From JAHFDS01 sp964593795 (GTDB taxonomy: Bacteria; Myxococcota_A; Polyangia; JAHFDS01): a stretch of 64,000 bases of DNA. Each line of letters opens with the position of its first letter. The first letter of the stretch is position 1. This document shows, piece after piece, positions 23,016 to 30,184 of the stretch. Where the stretch lies: NCBI GenBank assembly GCA_964593795.1, contig CAZQJC010000163.1:14302-78301 (forward strand). Direction: 5' to 3'. The translations under genes were made by a program, and so were the position numbers. Below the pieces are notes generated by a model, which worked only from the letters and a program-made list of their open reading frames with translations, was not told the DNA's origin and did not search any database.

Positions 23016-23057
23016 TGTTGACGCAGAAGCTAATTCGCATGACGCATAGTGTCAACA
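23016..23057 (-). promoter_or_regulatory. Putative promoter with inverted repeat upstream of the phasin-like gene
   Basis: On the minus strand a perfect -35 box TTGACA (23055-23050) precedes a weak -10 region (about 23033-23027, TAGCTT at 17-base spacing). TGTTGAC (23016-23022) and GTCAACA (23051-23057) form a 7-base inverted repeat around it, which could be an operator or two opposed -35 boxes. The stretch is clearly more AT-rich than the genome average here. Confidence 0.4.
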
Positions 23058-23173
23058 TGCTGTGTGAAGATTGTTTCAACGCATTGATAGCGCTCATGAA
23101 AGTCCCGTCCACAGCGCTGGGAGCCCTTGCGCTGCAGTGCGTTACGAGGTGGAAACGCGGGTGTGCCGGGACG

Positions 23174-23485
23174 TCAGCGACCCAGCAGCGCGGACAGGGC
23201 GGAACGTGCGGCCGCAGGCAGGCTCTCCTGCCAGGTGCGGTCGCGCTCGAGCAGGGTCAAGAGGGGCGGGAGCCGCCCGAGGAACGGCCCGAGGGCGCGC
23301 TCGGCGTGCTCCTCGAGCGCGTCCCGCTGGGCGATCGCGGCGCCGAGGCACTGGGAGACGGCATCGCGCACGCGCTCGTCGCCGACCTCGCCGCACCACT
23401 TCGCGAGCAGCGTCGGCTCGGCACACACGCCGAGCGCGCTGACGCACTCGGAGATCCGCTCGGCTCGCCTGTCCGCGGGCGGCAT
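23174..23485 (-). CDS. Small helical protein of unknown function (103 aa)
   Basis: A 103-residue, probably all-helical protein with three cysteines (SECVSAL, GVCAEP, SQCLGA) in the first half. It has no signal peptide or membrane segment. It lies 15 bases downstream of the ATPase-SLOG gene stop (23501), in the same orientation, and is likely the last gene of that unit (24823-25455, 23501-24814, this one). I do not recognise a family; its position makes a partner role of the ATPase-SLOG protein possible. Confidence 0.6.
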   Translation of the reverse strand: MPPADRRAERISECVSALGVCAEPTLLAKWCGEVGDERVRDAVSQCLGAAIAQRDALEEHAERALGPFLGRLPPLLTLLERDRTWQESLPAAARSALSALLGR

Positions 23486-23500
23486 GAGGCGGGTTCGGAC

Positions 23501-24814
23501 TTAGCCCTTGGCGGCCGGCTTGCCGAACGAGCGCTCGAACAGGGCGCGGATGGCCGCGCGGCCGTCGTCGGTCAGGAAGCGCGTGCCGGTGCCGGTGAAC
23601 CGCGTGCGCGTGATGATGGGCGCGGGATCGGGCTCGAAGGCGTGGCCGTTCCAGAACGACCAGCCGTGGCGCTCCTGGCAGTACACGTGCAGCGGCTTCT
23701 GCTCGTGCTTGGCCAGCTCGGCTGCCCAGCCCGTGCCGCCCTTGATGGTGTCGTCCGGCAGGATGCTGCCCACCACGAAGACCTCACCCGCCGTGTGCAC
23801 CTGGTGCCAGATCGACTGCAGCACCTTGCGGAAGATCGGCGTGCCCGGGTAGGTGCGGGAGATGTGCGAGGTCAGCTTCGGCGAGCTGACGTCGCCCTGC
23901 CGGAGCTCCTGCTCGGAGAGCTGCACGAGGCCGCGCGTGCGCGCCGCCGCGTGACCCTCGAAGGAGAAGTTGATCTCGGCGATGCCGTGCCGCTCCGCGC
24001 AGGCGCCGAACTCGGCCTCTGCGCCCTGCGCCGCGCCCGAGAGCAGCGTGTAGGCGCTGCGCGGGAAGCGTGGGCCGCCGGACTCCTGGTCGCCCTCGGC
24101 GGCCGCGAGGCGCAGCGTGTCCGGCTGCAGGTGCACGACGGGCAGGCGCATCTCGGCCTCGGCGCCCTCGACGCCGCGCTCGAGGACGACCCGCACGGAG
24201 ACGTCGGGGCCGGTCGGCTCGAGGACGAGCGCGCGATCGATGATCGCGGCGTAGCCGTCGCACGGCGCGGGCAAGCGCGTGGGTGCTCCGGCGGCGCGTG
24301 GCATCTGGGCGCTCATCCAGAGCTCGGCGCCGACGCGGCGGGCGAACGACTTGAACGCCCCGATCGTCGCGGCCGTCGAGGCCACGGCGCCGGACCAGTC
24401 GAACCCGTCGATGAGGATGACCTCGGGTCGGAATGCCAGCGAGTGCGCGAACGTGTCGAGCGCCTTCTCCACCCGATCCGCGGAGATCGAGCGCTCGGCG
24501 AAGGCCTGGATGATGCGGCGTCGCACGAGCTCGGTCCAGGCCGCCTCGCGGCCCGCGCTGCCCGCGCCGGACGCCGTCGACAGGTCCTCGTACAGCGTCT
24601 CGTAGTAGGACTGCACGAGGTCGAGGGTCTGCCCGAGGGCGAAGTGCAGGACACCGCGCTCGCGCGCCAGCACATCGAGCGCGATCTGCACCAGGAAGGC
24701 GGTCTTGCCGACGCCCGTGCGCGCGAGGACGAGACCGAGCGAGCCCGCGCCGAGCGGACCGAGGGAGGACTCGATGGTGCGAAGGGGACTCTTGCCGAGG
24801 AGCGCGGAGGACAT
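23501..24814 (-). CDS. RecA/KaiC-like P-loop ATPase fused to a SLOG-like domain
   Basis: A 437-residue soluble protein of two parts. Residues 1-240 form a RecA-superfamily ATPase resembling DnaB/KaiC/RadA cores: P-loop LARTGVGKTAF (Lys37), Walker B VILIDGFDW (Asp136), and a following sensor strand ELWMSAQMPR. Residues 248-437 resemble the SLOG (cpYpsA-related) Rossmann domain: YTLLSGAAQGAEAEFGACAE is close to the SGGAQGAD nucleotide-binding motif, followed by INFSFEGH, RTYPGTPIFRKVLQSIWHQV and IKGGTGWAAELAKH. SLOG domains bind NAD-derived or other nucleotides and occur in conflict systems. No helicase-specific domain is present. The ATG at 24814 is 8 bases after the preceding gene. The pairing is unusual; the domain calls are made by motif only. 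Confidence 0.8.
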   Translation of the reverse strand: MSSALLGKSPLRTIESSLGPLGAGSLGLVLARTGVGKTAFLVQIALDVLARERGVLHFALGQTLDLVQSYYETLYEDLSTASGAGSAGREAAWTELVRRRIIQAFAERSISADRVEKALDTFAHSLAFRPEVILIDGFDWSGAVASTAATIGAFKSFARRVGAELWMSAQMPRAAGAPTRLPAPCDGYAAIIDRALVLEPTGPDVSVRVVLERGVEGAEAEMRLPVVHLQPDTLRLAAAEGDQESGGPRFPRSAYTLLSGAAQGAEAEFGACAERHGIAEINFSFEGHAAARTRGLVQLSEQELRQGDVSSPKLTSHISRTYPGTPIFRKVLQSIWHQVHTAGEVFVVGSILPDDTIKGGTGWAAELAKHEQKPLHVYCQERHGWSFWNGHAFEPDPAPIITRTRFTGTGTRFLTDDGRAAIRALFERSFGKPAAKG

Positions 24815-24822
24815 CGCAGGCT

Positions 24823-25455
24823 CTAGTACGCGGCGCGGAGCTTGGCGAGGGCGCCGGGGACCGCGCCCACCTGCACGCCGAGGCCGATCGTCAGGAGGTC
24901 GCCGCTCGTCCGCACCTCCTTGATGTGCACGACGTCTTGCAGCACCTCGAGGGCCTTCTTGAGCCCCTTGTTGCCGGCCAGCGCGGGCACGCGCATGAGG
25001 TCGAAGACGAAGCGGTCGTCGCGCGCCTCGACGAGGCCGGGCGGCTTCTTGGGCAGGAAGCCGAGGAGGTTGCCGGGGCGCTTGAGGTCCATCGCGCCGA
25101 GCATCTGCGCCGCCGGGCTGTTGGGCGGCGCGCTGATCTTGAGCTCGGCGATGCGCAGCTCGATGCGCAGCTCGTCGGAGCGGGCCGAGACGGCGTCGAA
25201 GCCGACGTCGGCGGTGACGCGCATCTGCGTGCCGAAGAGGTCGAGCGTCGCCGCGACGCCGAGCGCGGGCGGGTTCGCGTAGACCTCGAGTCCGGCGAGC
25301 TTGCCCTTCTTGGGCATCCTCGCGACCGCCCATCGAAGGAGGTCGAGCGGGACGTCGATCTGGAGCCGGGTGGCGTCCTTCGCGGCCTGGAGGAGGAAGC
25401 TCGGGTGCGAGCGGAGGTAGCCGAGGCCGTTGCGAACGGCTTTCAGGTTGAACAT
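24823..25455 (-). CDS. Conserved-looking protein of unknown function (210 aa)
   Basis: A 210-residue basic, beta-rich protein starting MFNLKAVRNGLGYLRSHP. I chose the ATG at 25455 over one at 25494, because the extra 13 residues are Pro/Arg-rich and look non-coding. Alternating hydrophobic strands (LDLFGTQMRVTADVGFDAVS, ELRIELRIAELKIS) and the Lys/Pro stretch FLPKKPPGL resemble LmeA-type lipid-binding beta proteins only loosely. No signal peptide. It precedes the ATPase-SLOG gene by 8 bases in an apparent operon. Divergent from the kinase at 25725, with 269 bases between. Function unknown. Confidence 0.7.
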   Translation of the reverse strand: MFNLKAVRNGLGYLRSHPSFLLQAAKDATRLQIDVPLDLLRWAVARMPKKGKLAGLEVYANPPALGVAATLDLFGTQMRVTADVGFDAVSARSDELRIELRIAELKISAPPNSPAAQMLGAMDLKRPGNLLGFLPKKPPGLVEARDDRFVFDLMRVPALAGNKGLKKALEVLQDVVHIKEVRTSGDLLTIGLGVQVGAVPGALAKLRAAY

Positions 25456-25724
25456 GAAGCACGGAGCGTACCGCCCCGCCGCCGGGGGGCGCAAGCGGGA
25501 GCCCTGCGGGCCACCGGCGCTCGGCGCTGCGCTCGTCGAGGCTCGTGGCCTTCTCGAGGAAGCGGCGACGGGGTGGAGTCAGTGCGACGCCATCAGCGTG
25601 ATTGTCCCGAGAGAAATGCAGAATTTGCACGGAGCGTCGAGGGATCGAGTGGTGTCACACTGCCACCAAGAGGTCGAACGCTCGCGCGGGCTGTGCGACA
25701 CTGGAGGCCGAGTGGCGAGCGCGC
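25456..25724. other. Divergent intergenic region
   Basis: 269 bases between the divergent starts at 25455 and 25725. The right half is AT-richer (around 25600-25665) and probably contains the kinase promoter, but I find no convincing -35/-10 or -24/-12 pair. No repeat copy is present. Confidence 0.4.
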
Positions 25725-27215
25725 ATGGCTGAGCCAGGGGATCCGTCGCAGGGGCTGGCCATCGGCAGCTTCGTCGGCGAGTACCGGATCGAAGCGCTGC
25801 TCGGAGAAGGGGGGATGGGGACGGTCTACGCCGCGGTGCACCCCGTGATCGGCAAGAAGGTCGCGGTCAAGGTCCTCGCCGCCGCCGTCACGCAGGACCG
25901 CAACGCGATCGAGCGGTTCGTCCTCGAGGCGCGGTCCGTCAACGCGATCGGCCACGCGAACATCGTGGACATCTTCTCCTTCGGCCAGCTCCCGGATCAC
26001 CGGCACTACTTCGTGATGGAGCGGCTCGAGGGCGAGACGCTGCGCGCGCGCATCGACCGGCTCGGGCCCGTCTCGGCCGTCGCGGCGCTCGCGCCGTTCC
26101 GGGACGTGGGGCGCGCGCTCGCGGCGGCCCACCGGAACCAGATCATCCACCGCGATCTCAAGCCCGACAACATCATGCTGGCGGCGGACGAGAAGGGTGG
26201 GCTGTCGGCCAAGCTCCTCGACTTCGGCGTGGCGAAGCTCCTCGACACCGGGGCCGGGAGCGTGCGCTCGCCCAAGACGCGGGCCGGGACGGTCGTCGGC
26301 ACGCCGCAGTACATGGCGCCCGAGCAGTGCCTCGGTGGGGCCGTGGACGCGCGCAGCGATCTCTACGCCCTCGGCGTCGTGCTGTTCGAGGCGCTCACGG
26401 GTCACCTGCCGTTCGACGGATCGACGGTCGTCGAGATCTGGCAGGGGCACGTGGGCAAGCTGCCGCCGCCCCTGCGCGGGAGCATGCCGCCCGGGTCCGC
26501 GTGGTCGGACGAGCTCGAGGCGCTCGTGATGCAGCTCCTCGCCAAGAGCCCTTCCAACCGGCTGCAGAACGCGGCCCAGCTCTGCGAGGCGATCGACGCC
26601 ATCGCCCCGACGCTGGGTGCCACGCCGGCGCGCCGGGACCGCCCGCCCCGCCTGGATGCGCCGCTCGTGCCGCCGACGCAGGCGATCCTCATGACGTGCC
26701 CCGGCGGCGTCACCGCGCCGAGCCAGGACGAGCTCGCCCGGCTGGCGGCCGCGTTCGAGGCGCGCATCGCCGACGTCGTGACGCTCGACAACGTCTCGGT
26801 GTACCTGCCCCCCGGGGAGGGTGCGGCGCGGGATGCCGGCCCTCCGAGCGCGACGTTCGGGCCGGTCGATGTGGACCTCGACATGCCGGATCCGTCGGCC
26901 GCGCCGCACGTGCCCGGGCTGTCGGCGCCCCCGCCCCCTGCGGCCCCCGGCCCCAACGCGCCGTCGCGCGCGGTCCCTGCGCCCGTCTCGGAGGACGCGC
27001 GCTACGCGCCGCCGAGCGCGCCGGAGGTGTCGCTCGAGCTCGGCCTGGACACGGTCGCTGCCCCGCGTCCCCGGCGCATCCCGACCGCGCCGCCGCGGCC
27101 CGCCGCCAGGCCGGCCCCGGCCGCCAGCGCCGGCTCGTCGACGTGGCTCATCGTGGTGGGTGTGCTCGTGGTCGCCGCGGGCGTCGCGGCGCTGATGTTG
27201 GTGTACCGCCAGTGA
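25725..27215 (+). CDS. Membrane-anchored Ser/Thr protein kinase
   Basis: A 496-residue Hanks-type kinase. The kinase domain (20-300) is complete: GEGGMGTVYAAV, catalytic Lys49, HRDLKPDN with Asp144, DFG Asp166, GTPQYMAPEQ and the SDLYALG segment. A 170-residue Pro/Ala-rich juxtamembrane region leads to a single C-terminal membrane span (about 472-494) with only YRQ after it, so there is no extracellular sensor. The stop overlaps the GTG of the PAS-PilZ gene by 4 bases, so that protein is its likely partner or substrate. The start at 25725 begins 20 residues before the kinase fold; no SD is obvious. Confidence 0.93.
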   Translation: MAEPGDPSQGLAIGSFVGEYRIEALLGEGGMGTVYAAVHPVIGKKVAVKVLAAAVTQDRNAIERFVLEARSVNAIGHANIVDIFSFGQLPDHRHYFVMERLEGETLRARIDRLGPVSAVAALAPFRDVGRALAAAHRNQIIHRDLKPDNIMLAADEKGGLSAKLLDFGVAKLLDTGAGSVRSPKTRAGTVVGTPQYMAPEQCLGGAVDARSDLYALGVVLFEALTGHLPFDGSTVVEIWQGHVGKLPPPLRGSMPPGSAWSDELEALVMQLLAKSPSNRLQNAAQLCEAIDAIAPTLGATPARRDRPPRLDAPLVPPTQAILMTCPGGVTAPSQDELARLAAAFEARIADVVTLDNVSVYLPPGEGAARDAGPPSATFGPVDVDLDMPDPSAAPHVPGLSAPPPPAAPGPNAPSRAVPAPVSEDARYAPPSAPEVSLELGLDTVAAPRPRRIPTAPPRPAARPAPAASAGSSTWLIVVGVLVVAAGVAALMLVYRQ

Positions 27216-28594
27216 GCCCGAGGCCGCGGGTGCGGCGCAGGACGCCGCCTCGAGGAGACACCCAGGCGCGCTGCAAGAACCTCTACCGGTTCATCCGGCT
27301 CCGCCTCGGCGACGAGCCCTCCGACCGCGAGGTCGCGCGGAGGTGGGAGATGGAGTGGCGCAGCTTCGCCGCGCTCAAGCACGGCACGCGGCAAGTCCCG
27401 CGGATCGAGGAGCTCGAGCGGCTCGCGCGCGTGCTCGGCGTCGATGCAGGCTTCGTGTTCCAGGTGGCCGGCGGTACGAAGGCCGAGGAGGTGGCCGCGC
27501 TGCTCGATCGCGAGGGGCGCCTGCGGGCGCTGCTCGAGCGCCTGCGCGACGGCGTCTTCACCATGGACCCGCTCGGGCGCTTGCTCGACTGCAACCCGGC
27601 GATGGCGAGCCTCGCGGGCCTCGACCAGGCCGCGCTCCTGTCGCGCTCCCTGGTCGATCTCTGCGCGCCCGAGTCGATCCCCGAGGTGCTCGGCGCGCTC
27701 GCCGCGATCGCGCGCGACGGCCAGGTCGGCGACCTCGAGCTCCTCTTGCGCCGGGGCAGCGGGGAGACGAGGACGGTGCGCCTCGACGCATCGCGCATCG
27801 TGGACGGCGCGGGTGTCTTCGTGGGCGCGCAGGCGATCGTGCGGGACGTGACCGTCGAGCGCGTGCTCGCGCTGGAGCTCGAGCGCCAGCGCCGGACCCT
27901 GCAGACGATCTTCGACTCGGTGCCGGCGGCGTGCATCCTCTACGAGTCGGACGGCACCATCTCGGCGGCGAACCCGCTCGTCGAGCGGGTCTGCCGGCAC
28001 GCGGCCGCCGAGATCATCGGGCGCGGCGACGTCGAGGTCTTCGGTCGGCGGCGCGAGGACGTCTGCCCGGTCACGCGCGCGTTTCGCAGCGGGCGCACCG
28101 AGCAGGAGGTGTCGTGGGTCGAGAACCGCCTCGGGCAGCGCGTGTACGTGCACCGCACGGCGGGGCCGCTCGTGGTGGAGGGCAAGGTCACGCGGGTCAT
28201 CGAGCTGGTGGTCGACGTGAGCGACCAGATCGTGCGCGGAGACCTCCGGGTGCTGCAGCTCTGGCGCGGGCACGCGACCACGGGAGAGGAGGCCACCGAA
28301 CGGCGCGCGTGGCCACGAGCCGAGGTGGCGTTTCCCGCGCGGCTCCGCCACCGCCGGACGACGCGACCGGTCGTGGTGGAGAACCTGTCGCAGGACGGCC
28401 TCTTCCTGCGCACCGAGGAGCTCCTGCCCGTCGGGGCCGAGGTCGAGATCGAGTGGACGCTGCCGAACGAGCGCGCGAGCGTCGTCGCCCGCGGCGTGGT
28501 CGTCTGGCACCGGCGGGCGCAGGGCCAGCGCCCCGCCGGCATGGGCTTCCGCTTCCTCCAGCTCTCGCCCGGCCCCGTGCAAGCCGCGCGCTGA
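27212..28594 (+). CDS. HTH-like, PAS-PAS-PilZ signalling protein
   Basis: A 460-residue soluble protein. Residues about 24-88 look like an XRE-type HTH (DREVARRWEMEWRSFAALKHG, RIEELERLARVLGV). Two PAS domains follow (about 100-215, GVFTMDPLGRLLDCNPAMA; about 225-345, ACILYESDGTISAANPLVE). The C-terminal PilZ domain has the c-di-GMP motifs RRAWPR and NLSQDG, about residues 362-390. No histidine kinase, GGDEF or EAL domain is present, so output may be DNA or protein binding set by PAS ligand and c-di-GMP. The GTG at 27212 overlaps the kinase stop (GTGA), implying co-translation and possible phosphorylation. A second GTG at 27230 is possible. Confidence 0.85.
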   Translation: MSPRPRVRRRTPPRGDTQARCKNLYRFIRLRLGDEPSDREVARRWEMEWRSFAALKHGTRQVPRIEELERLARVLGVDAGFVFQVAGGTKAEEVAALLDREGRLRALLERLRDGVFTMDPLGRLLDCNPAMASLAGLDQAALLSRSLVDLCAPESIPEVLGALAAIARDGQVGDLELLLRRGSGETRTVRLDASRIVDGAGVFVGAQAIVRDVTVERVLALELERQRRTLQTIFDSVPAACILYESDGTISAANPLVERVCRHAAAEIIGRGDVEVFGRRREDVCPVTRAFRSGRTEQEVSWVENRLGQRVYVHRTAGPLVVEGKVTRVIELVVDVSDQIVRGDLRVLQLWRGHATTGEEATERRAWPRAEVAFPARLRHRRTTRPVVVENLSQDGLFLRTEELLPVGAEVEIEWTLPNERASVVARGVVVWHRRAQGQRPAGMGFRFLQLSPGPVQAAR

Positions 28595-28654
28595 TCCCCG
28601 CCGAGCGGACAGCCAGGTGCGGCCCAGGTTCGAGGCACCTGACGTCAATTCGGC

Positions 28655-28702
28655 TTGCCAGAGCCCCTCGTAGAAAGTAGAACGTACGCCTGTCTACTTT
28701 CT
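28655..28702 (+). promoter_or_regulatory. Putative sigma-70 promoter with overlapping operator-like inverted repeat
   Basis: A -35 TTGCCA (28655-28660), 17-base spacer and -10 TAGAAC (28678-28683) lie ahead of the lipoprotein hydrolase gene. A perfect 10-base inverted repeat, AGAAAGTAGA (28672-28681) and TCTACTTTCT (28693-28702) with an 11-base spacer, covers the -10 box and the likely start site, the normal place for a repressor operator. It could instead form a hairpin in the leader, 6 bases before the Shine-Dalgarno GGAGG. Confidence 0.5.
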
Positions 28703-28717
28703 GAAGACGGAGGCTCC

Positions 28718-29989
28718 ATGCGGCACCATGCCCTCGCCCTGACGGCGCTCCTCTGCTCCACGGCCTGCTCGTCCTCTCCAGCAGGCAGCGCGCCCGGAGG
28801 GAGCGCAGGGGCCGCGGGAGCCGCCGGCGCGGCTGGCTCCACCGGTGGGCTCGCCGGTAGCGCCGGCGCAGGCGGCACCGCCGGCGCCGGTGGCACCGCG
28901 GGCGCAGGCGGCGCGGGATCCGGAGGCGCCGCCGCGCCGACCACGGTCCCCGGCTGCGGGCAGGCCACGCTGCTCGAGCGGCCGTCGGATCCTGCGGCAC
29001 CAGGGCCGTTCGCGGTCGGCGTGCGCACCGTGCAGGTGGGCCGCCTGACCGTCGAGGTGTGGTATCCGGCGGTCCCCGGCGCCGCCGCAGGGCACGAGCC
29101 GGTCGTCTACGACACGCGCGCCTGGCTGCCCGCGTCCGAGCGCGTCAAGGTCCCCGACGACGACACACCACTGCAGCGCTGCGACTGCGCCCGCAACCTG
29201 GCGCCCGACGCCACGCACGGCCCGTACCCCGTGGTGCTCTTCTTCCACGGCACGGCGGGCTTCCGTACGCAGTCACTCTCGGAGATGACCCACTGGGCGA
29301 GCCGGGGCTTCGTGGTCGTCGCGGCCGATCACCCCGGCCTGTTCCTCGGCGACCTCGTGTCGTTCATCTGCGGCCAGCCAGCTTCGGGAAGCCAGAACCT
29401 CGCCGCCGACGGGGCCGCGGTGCTCGACGCGATGGCCGCACCGATGGGGCCGTTCGCCTTCCTCGCGGGGCGCCTCGACCTCGAGCGCATCGGCGTCGCC
29501 GGTCACAGCGCCGGGGGTGGCGCCGTTGCGAGCCTGGCCTCCCGGCCAGGCGTTCGGGTGGCCATCCCGATGGCCTCCGGAGCCGCGAGCGGGGCCGAGA
29601 CCCAGCTCGTCATGGCCGCCAACCGCGATGCGGTCGCCGACTACGCCCAGAGCCACCGGGCCTACGAGGCCGCCACGGGCCGCAAGCGCTTCGTGGGCAT
29701 CGACGGCAGCGGGCACCTCGCGTTCTCGGACCTGTGCCTCATCAAGAGCAGCATGGGTCGCGACATGGTGCAGGCGGCCACGGCGCACGACGTCTGCGGC
29801 GTGCAGCTCGCCGGCTCGCTCTTCGACTGCAAGGTCGACCACCGCGATCAGCTCGAGGTGCGGCGCGTGGTCGATCATGCAACCTCCGCCGTGCTCGAGC
29901 AGGTTCTGCAGTGTGCCGGGGGGCCCGATCGCTTCGCCGACCTGCGCGATCGGCTGCCTGGCGTCGCCGAGTACCTCGAGTCGCTCTGA
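28718..29989 (+). CDS. Secreted alpha/beta-hydrolase lipoprotein (PAF-acetylhydrolase/chlorophyllase-like)
   Basis: A 423-residue exported protein. The signal peptide ends at an STACSSS lipobox-like site (Cys17); then a Gly/Ala/Ser linker of about 50 residues (GAAGAAGAAGSTGG), typical of myxobacterial surface lipoproteins. The hydrolase domain (about 80-420) has the oxyanion strand VVLFFHGTAGF, the nucleophile elbow GVAGHSAGGG (Ser264), and a late Gly-His pair (IDGSGHLAF) as candidate catalytic His. Cysteines CDCARN, FICGQ, LCLIK, HDVCG suggest disulfides outside the cytoplasm. A strong SD lies before the ATG at 28718. Substrate unknown; plausible esterase or PETase-like activity. Confidence 0.85.
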   Translation: MRHHALALTALLCSTACSSSPAGSAPGGSAGAAGAAGAAGSTGGLAGSAGAGGTAGAGGTAGAGGAGSGGAAAPTTVPGCGQATLLERPSDPAAPGPFAVGVRTVQVGRLTVEVWYPAVPGAAAGHEPVVYDTRAWLPASERVKVPDDDTPLQRCDCARNLAPDATHGPYPVVLFFHGTAGFRTQSLSEMTHWASRGFVVVAADHPGLFLGDLVSFICGQPASGSQNLAADGAAVLDAMAAPMGPFAFLAGRLDLERIGVAGHSAGGGAVASLASRPGVRVAIPMASGAASGAETQLVMAANRDAVADYAQSHRAYEAATGRKRFVGIDGSGHLAFSDLCLIKSSMGRDMVQAATAHDVCGVQLAGSLFDCKVDHRDQLEVRRVVDHATSAVLEQVLQCAGGPDRFADLRDRLPGVAEYLESL

Positions 29990-29991
29990 CG

Positions 29992-30032
29992 GGCTTCAGG
30001 CTTCAGGCTTCAGGCTTCAGGCTTCAGGCTTC
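29992..30032 (+). repeat. Tandem 7-base repeat (GGCTTCA, 5.9 copies)
   Basis: Five perfect copies of GGCTTCA plus six bases of a sixth follow 2 bases after the hydrolase stop codon. The array is entirely non-coding and is a candidate for slippage variation between strains. Confidence 0.9.
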
Positions 30033-30050
30033 GGCCGGAATGGATCCGGG

Positions 30051-30184
30051 AGGCGAGCGGAGCGAGCCGCAAGGGCGTAGCGGAGCGAGCGGAGCGAAGA
30101 CGCAGGGTGGGGGGCCCGCGAGCCTGTGGCGAGCGGGGGCGGGGCGGCGCGCCCCGCCTGGTGCCCGCCTTCAGAGGCGGCCAC
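30051..30184 (+). repeat. Dispersed structured element, copy B
   Basis: It contains the conserved block GCAAGGGCGTAGCG, an internal stem at 30115-30137 (CCCGC/GCGGG with tandem G-A mismatches and a three-base loop), a GC palindrome (GGCGGGGC/GCCCCGCC) and the end hairpin (30161-30170/30175-30184, one mismatch) which abuts the stop codon of the Cys-rich repeat protein. Confidence 0.75.

Noticed and set aside
27002..28648. Minus-strand open frame (548 codons) opposite the PAS-PilZ gene
   Set aside because: Antisense to a well-supported gene, without recognised motifs.
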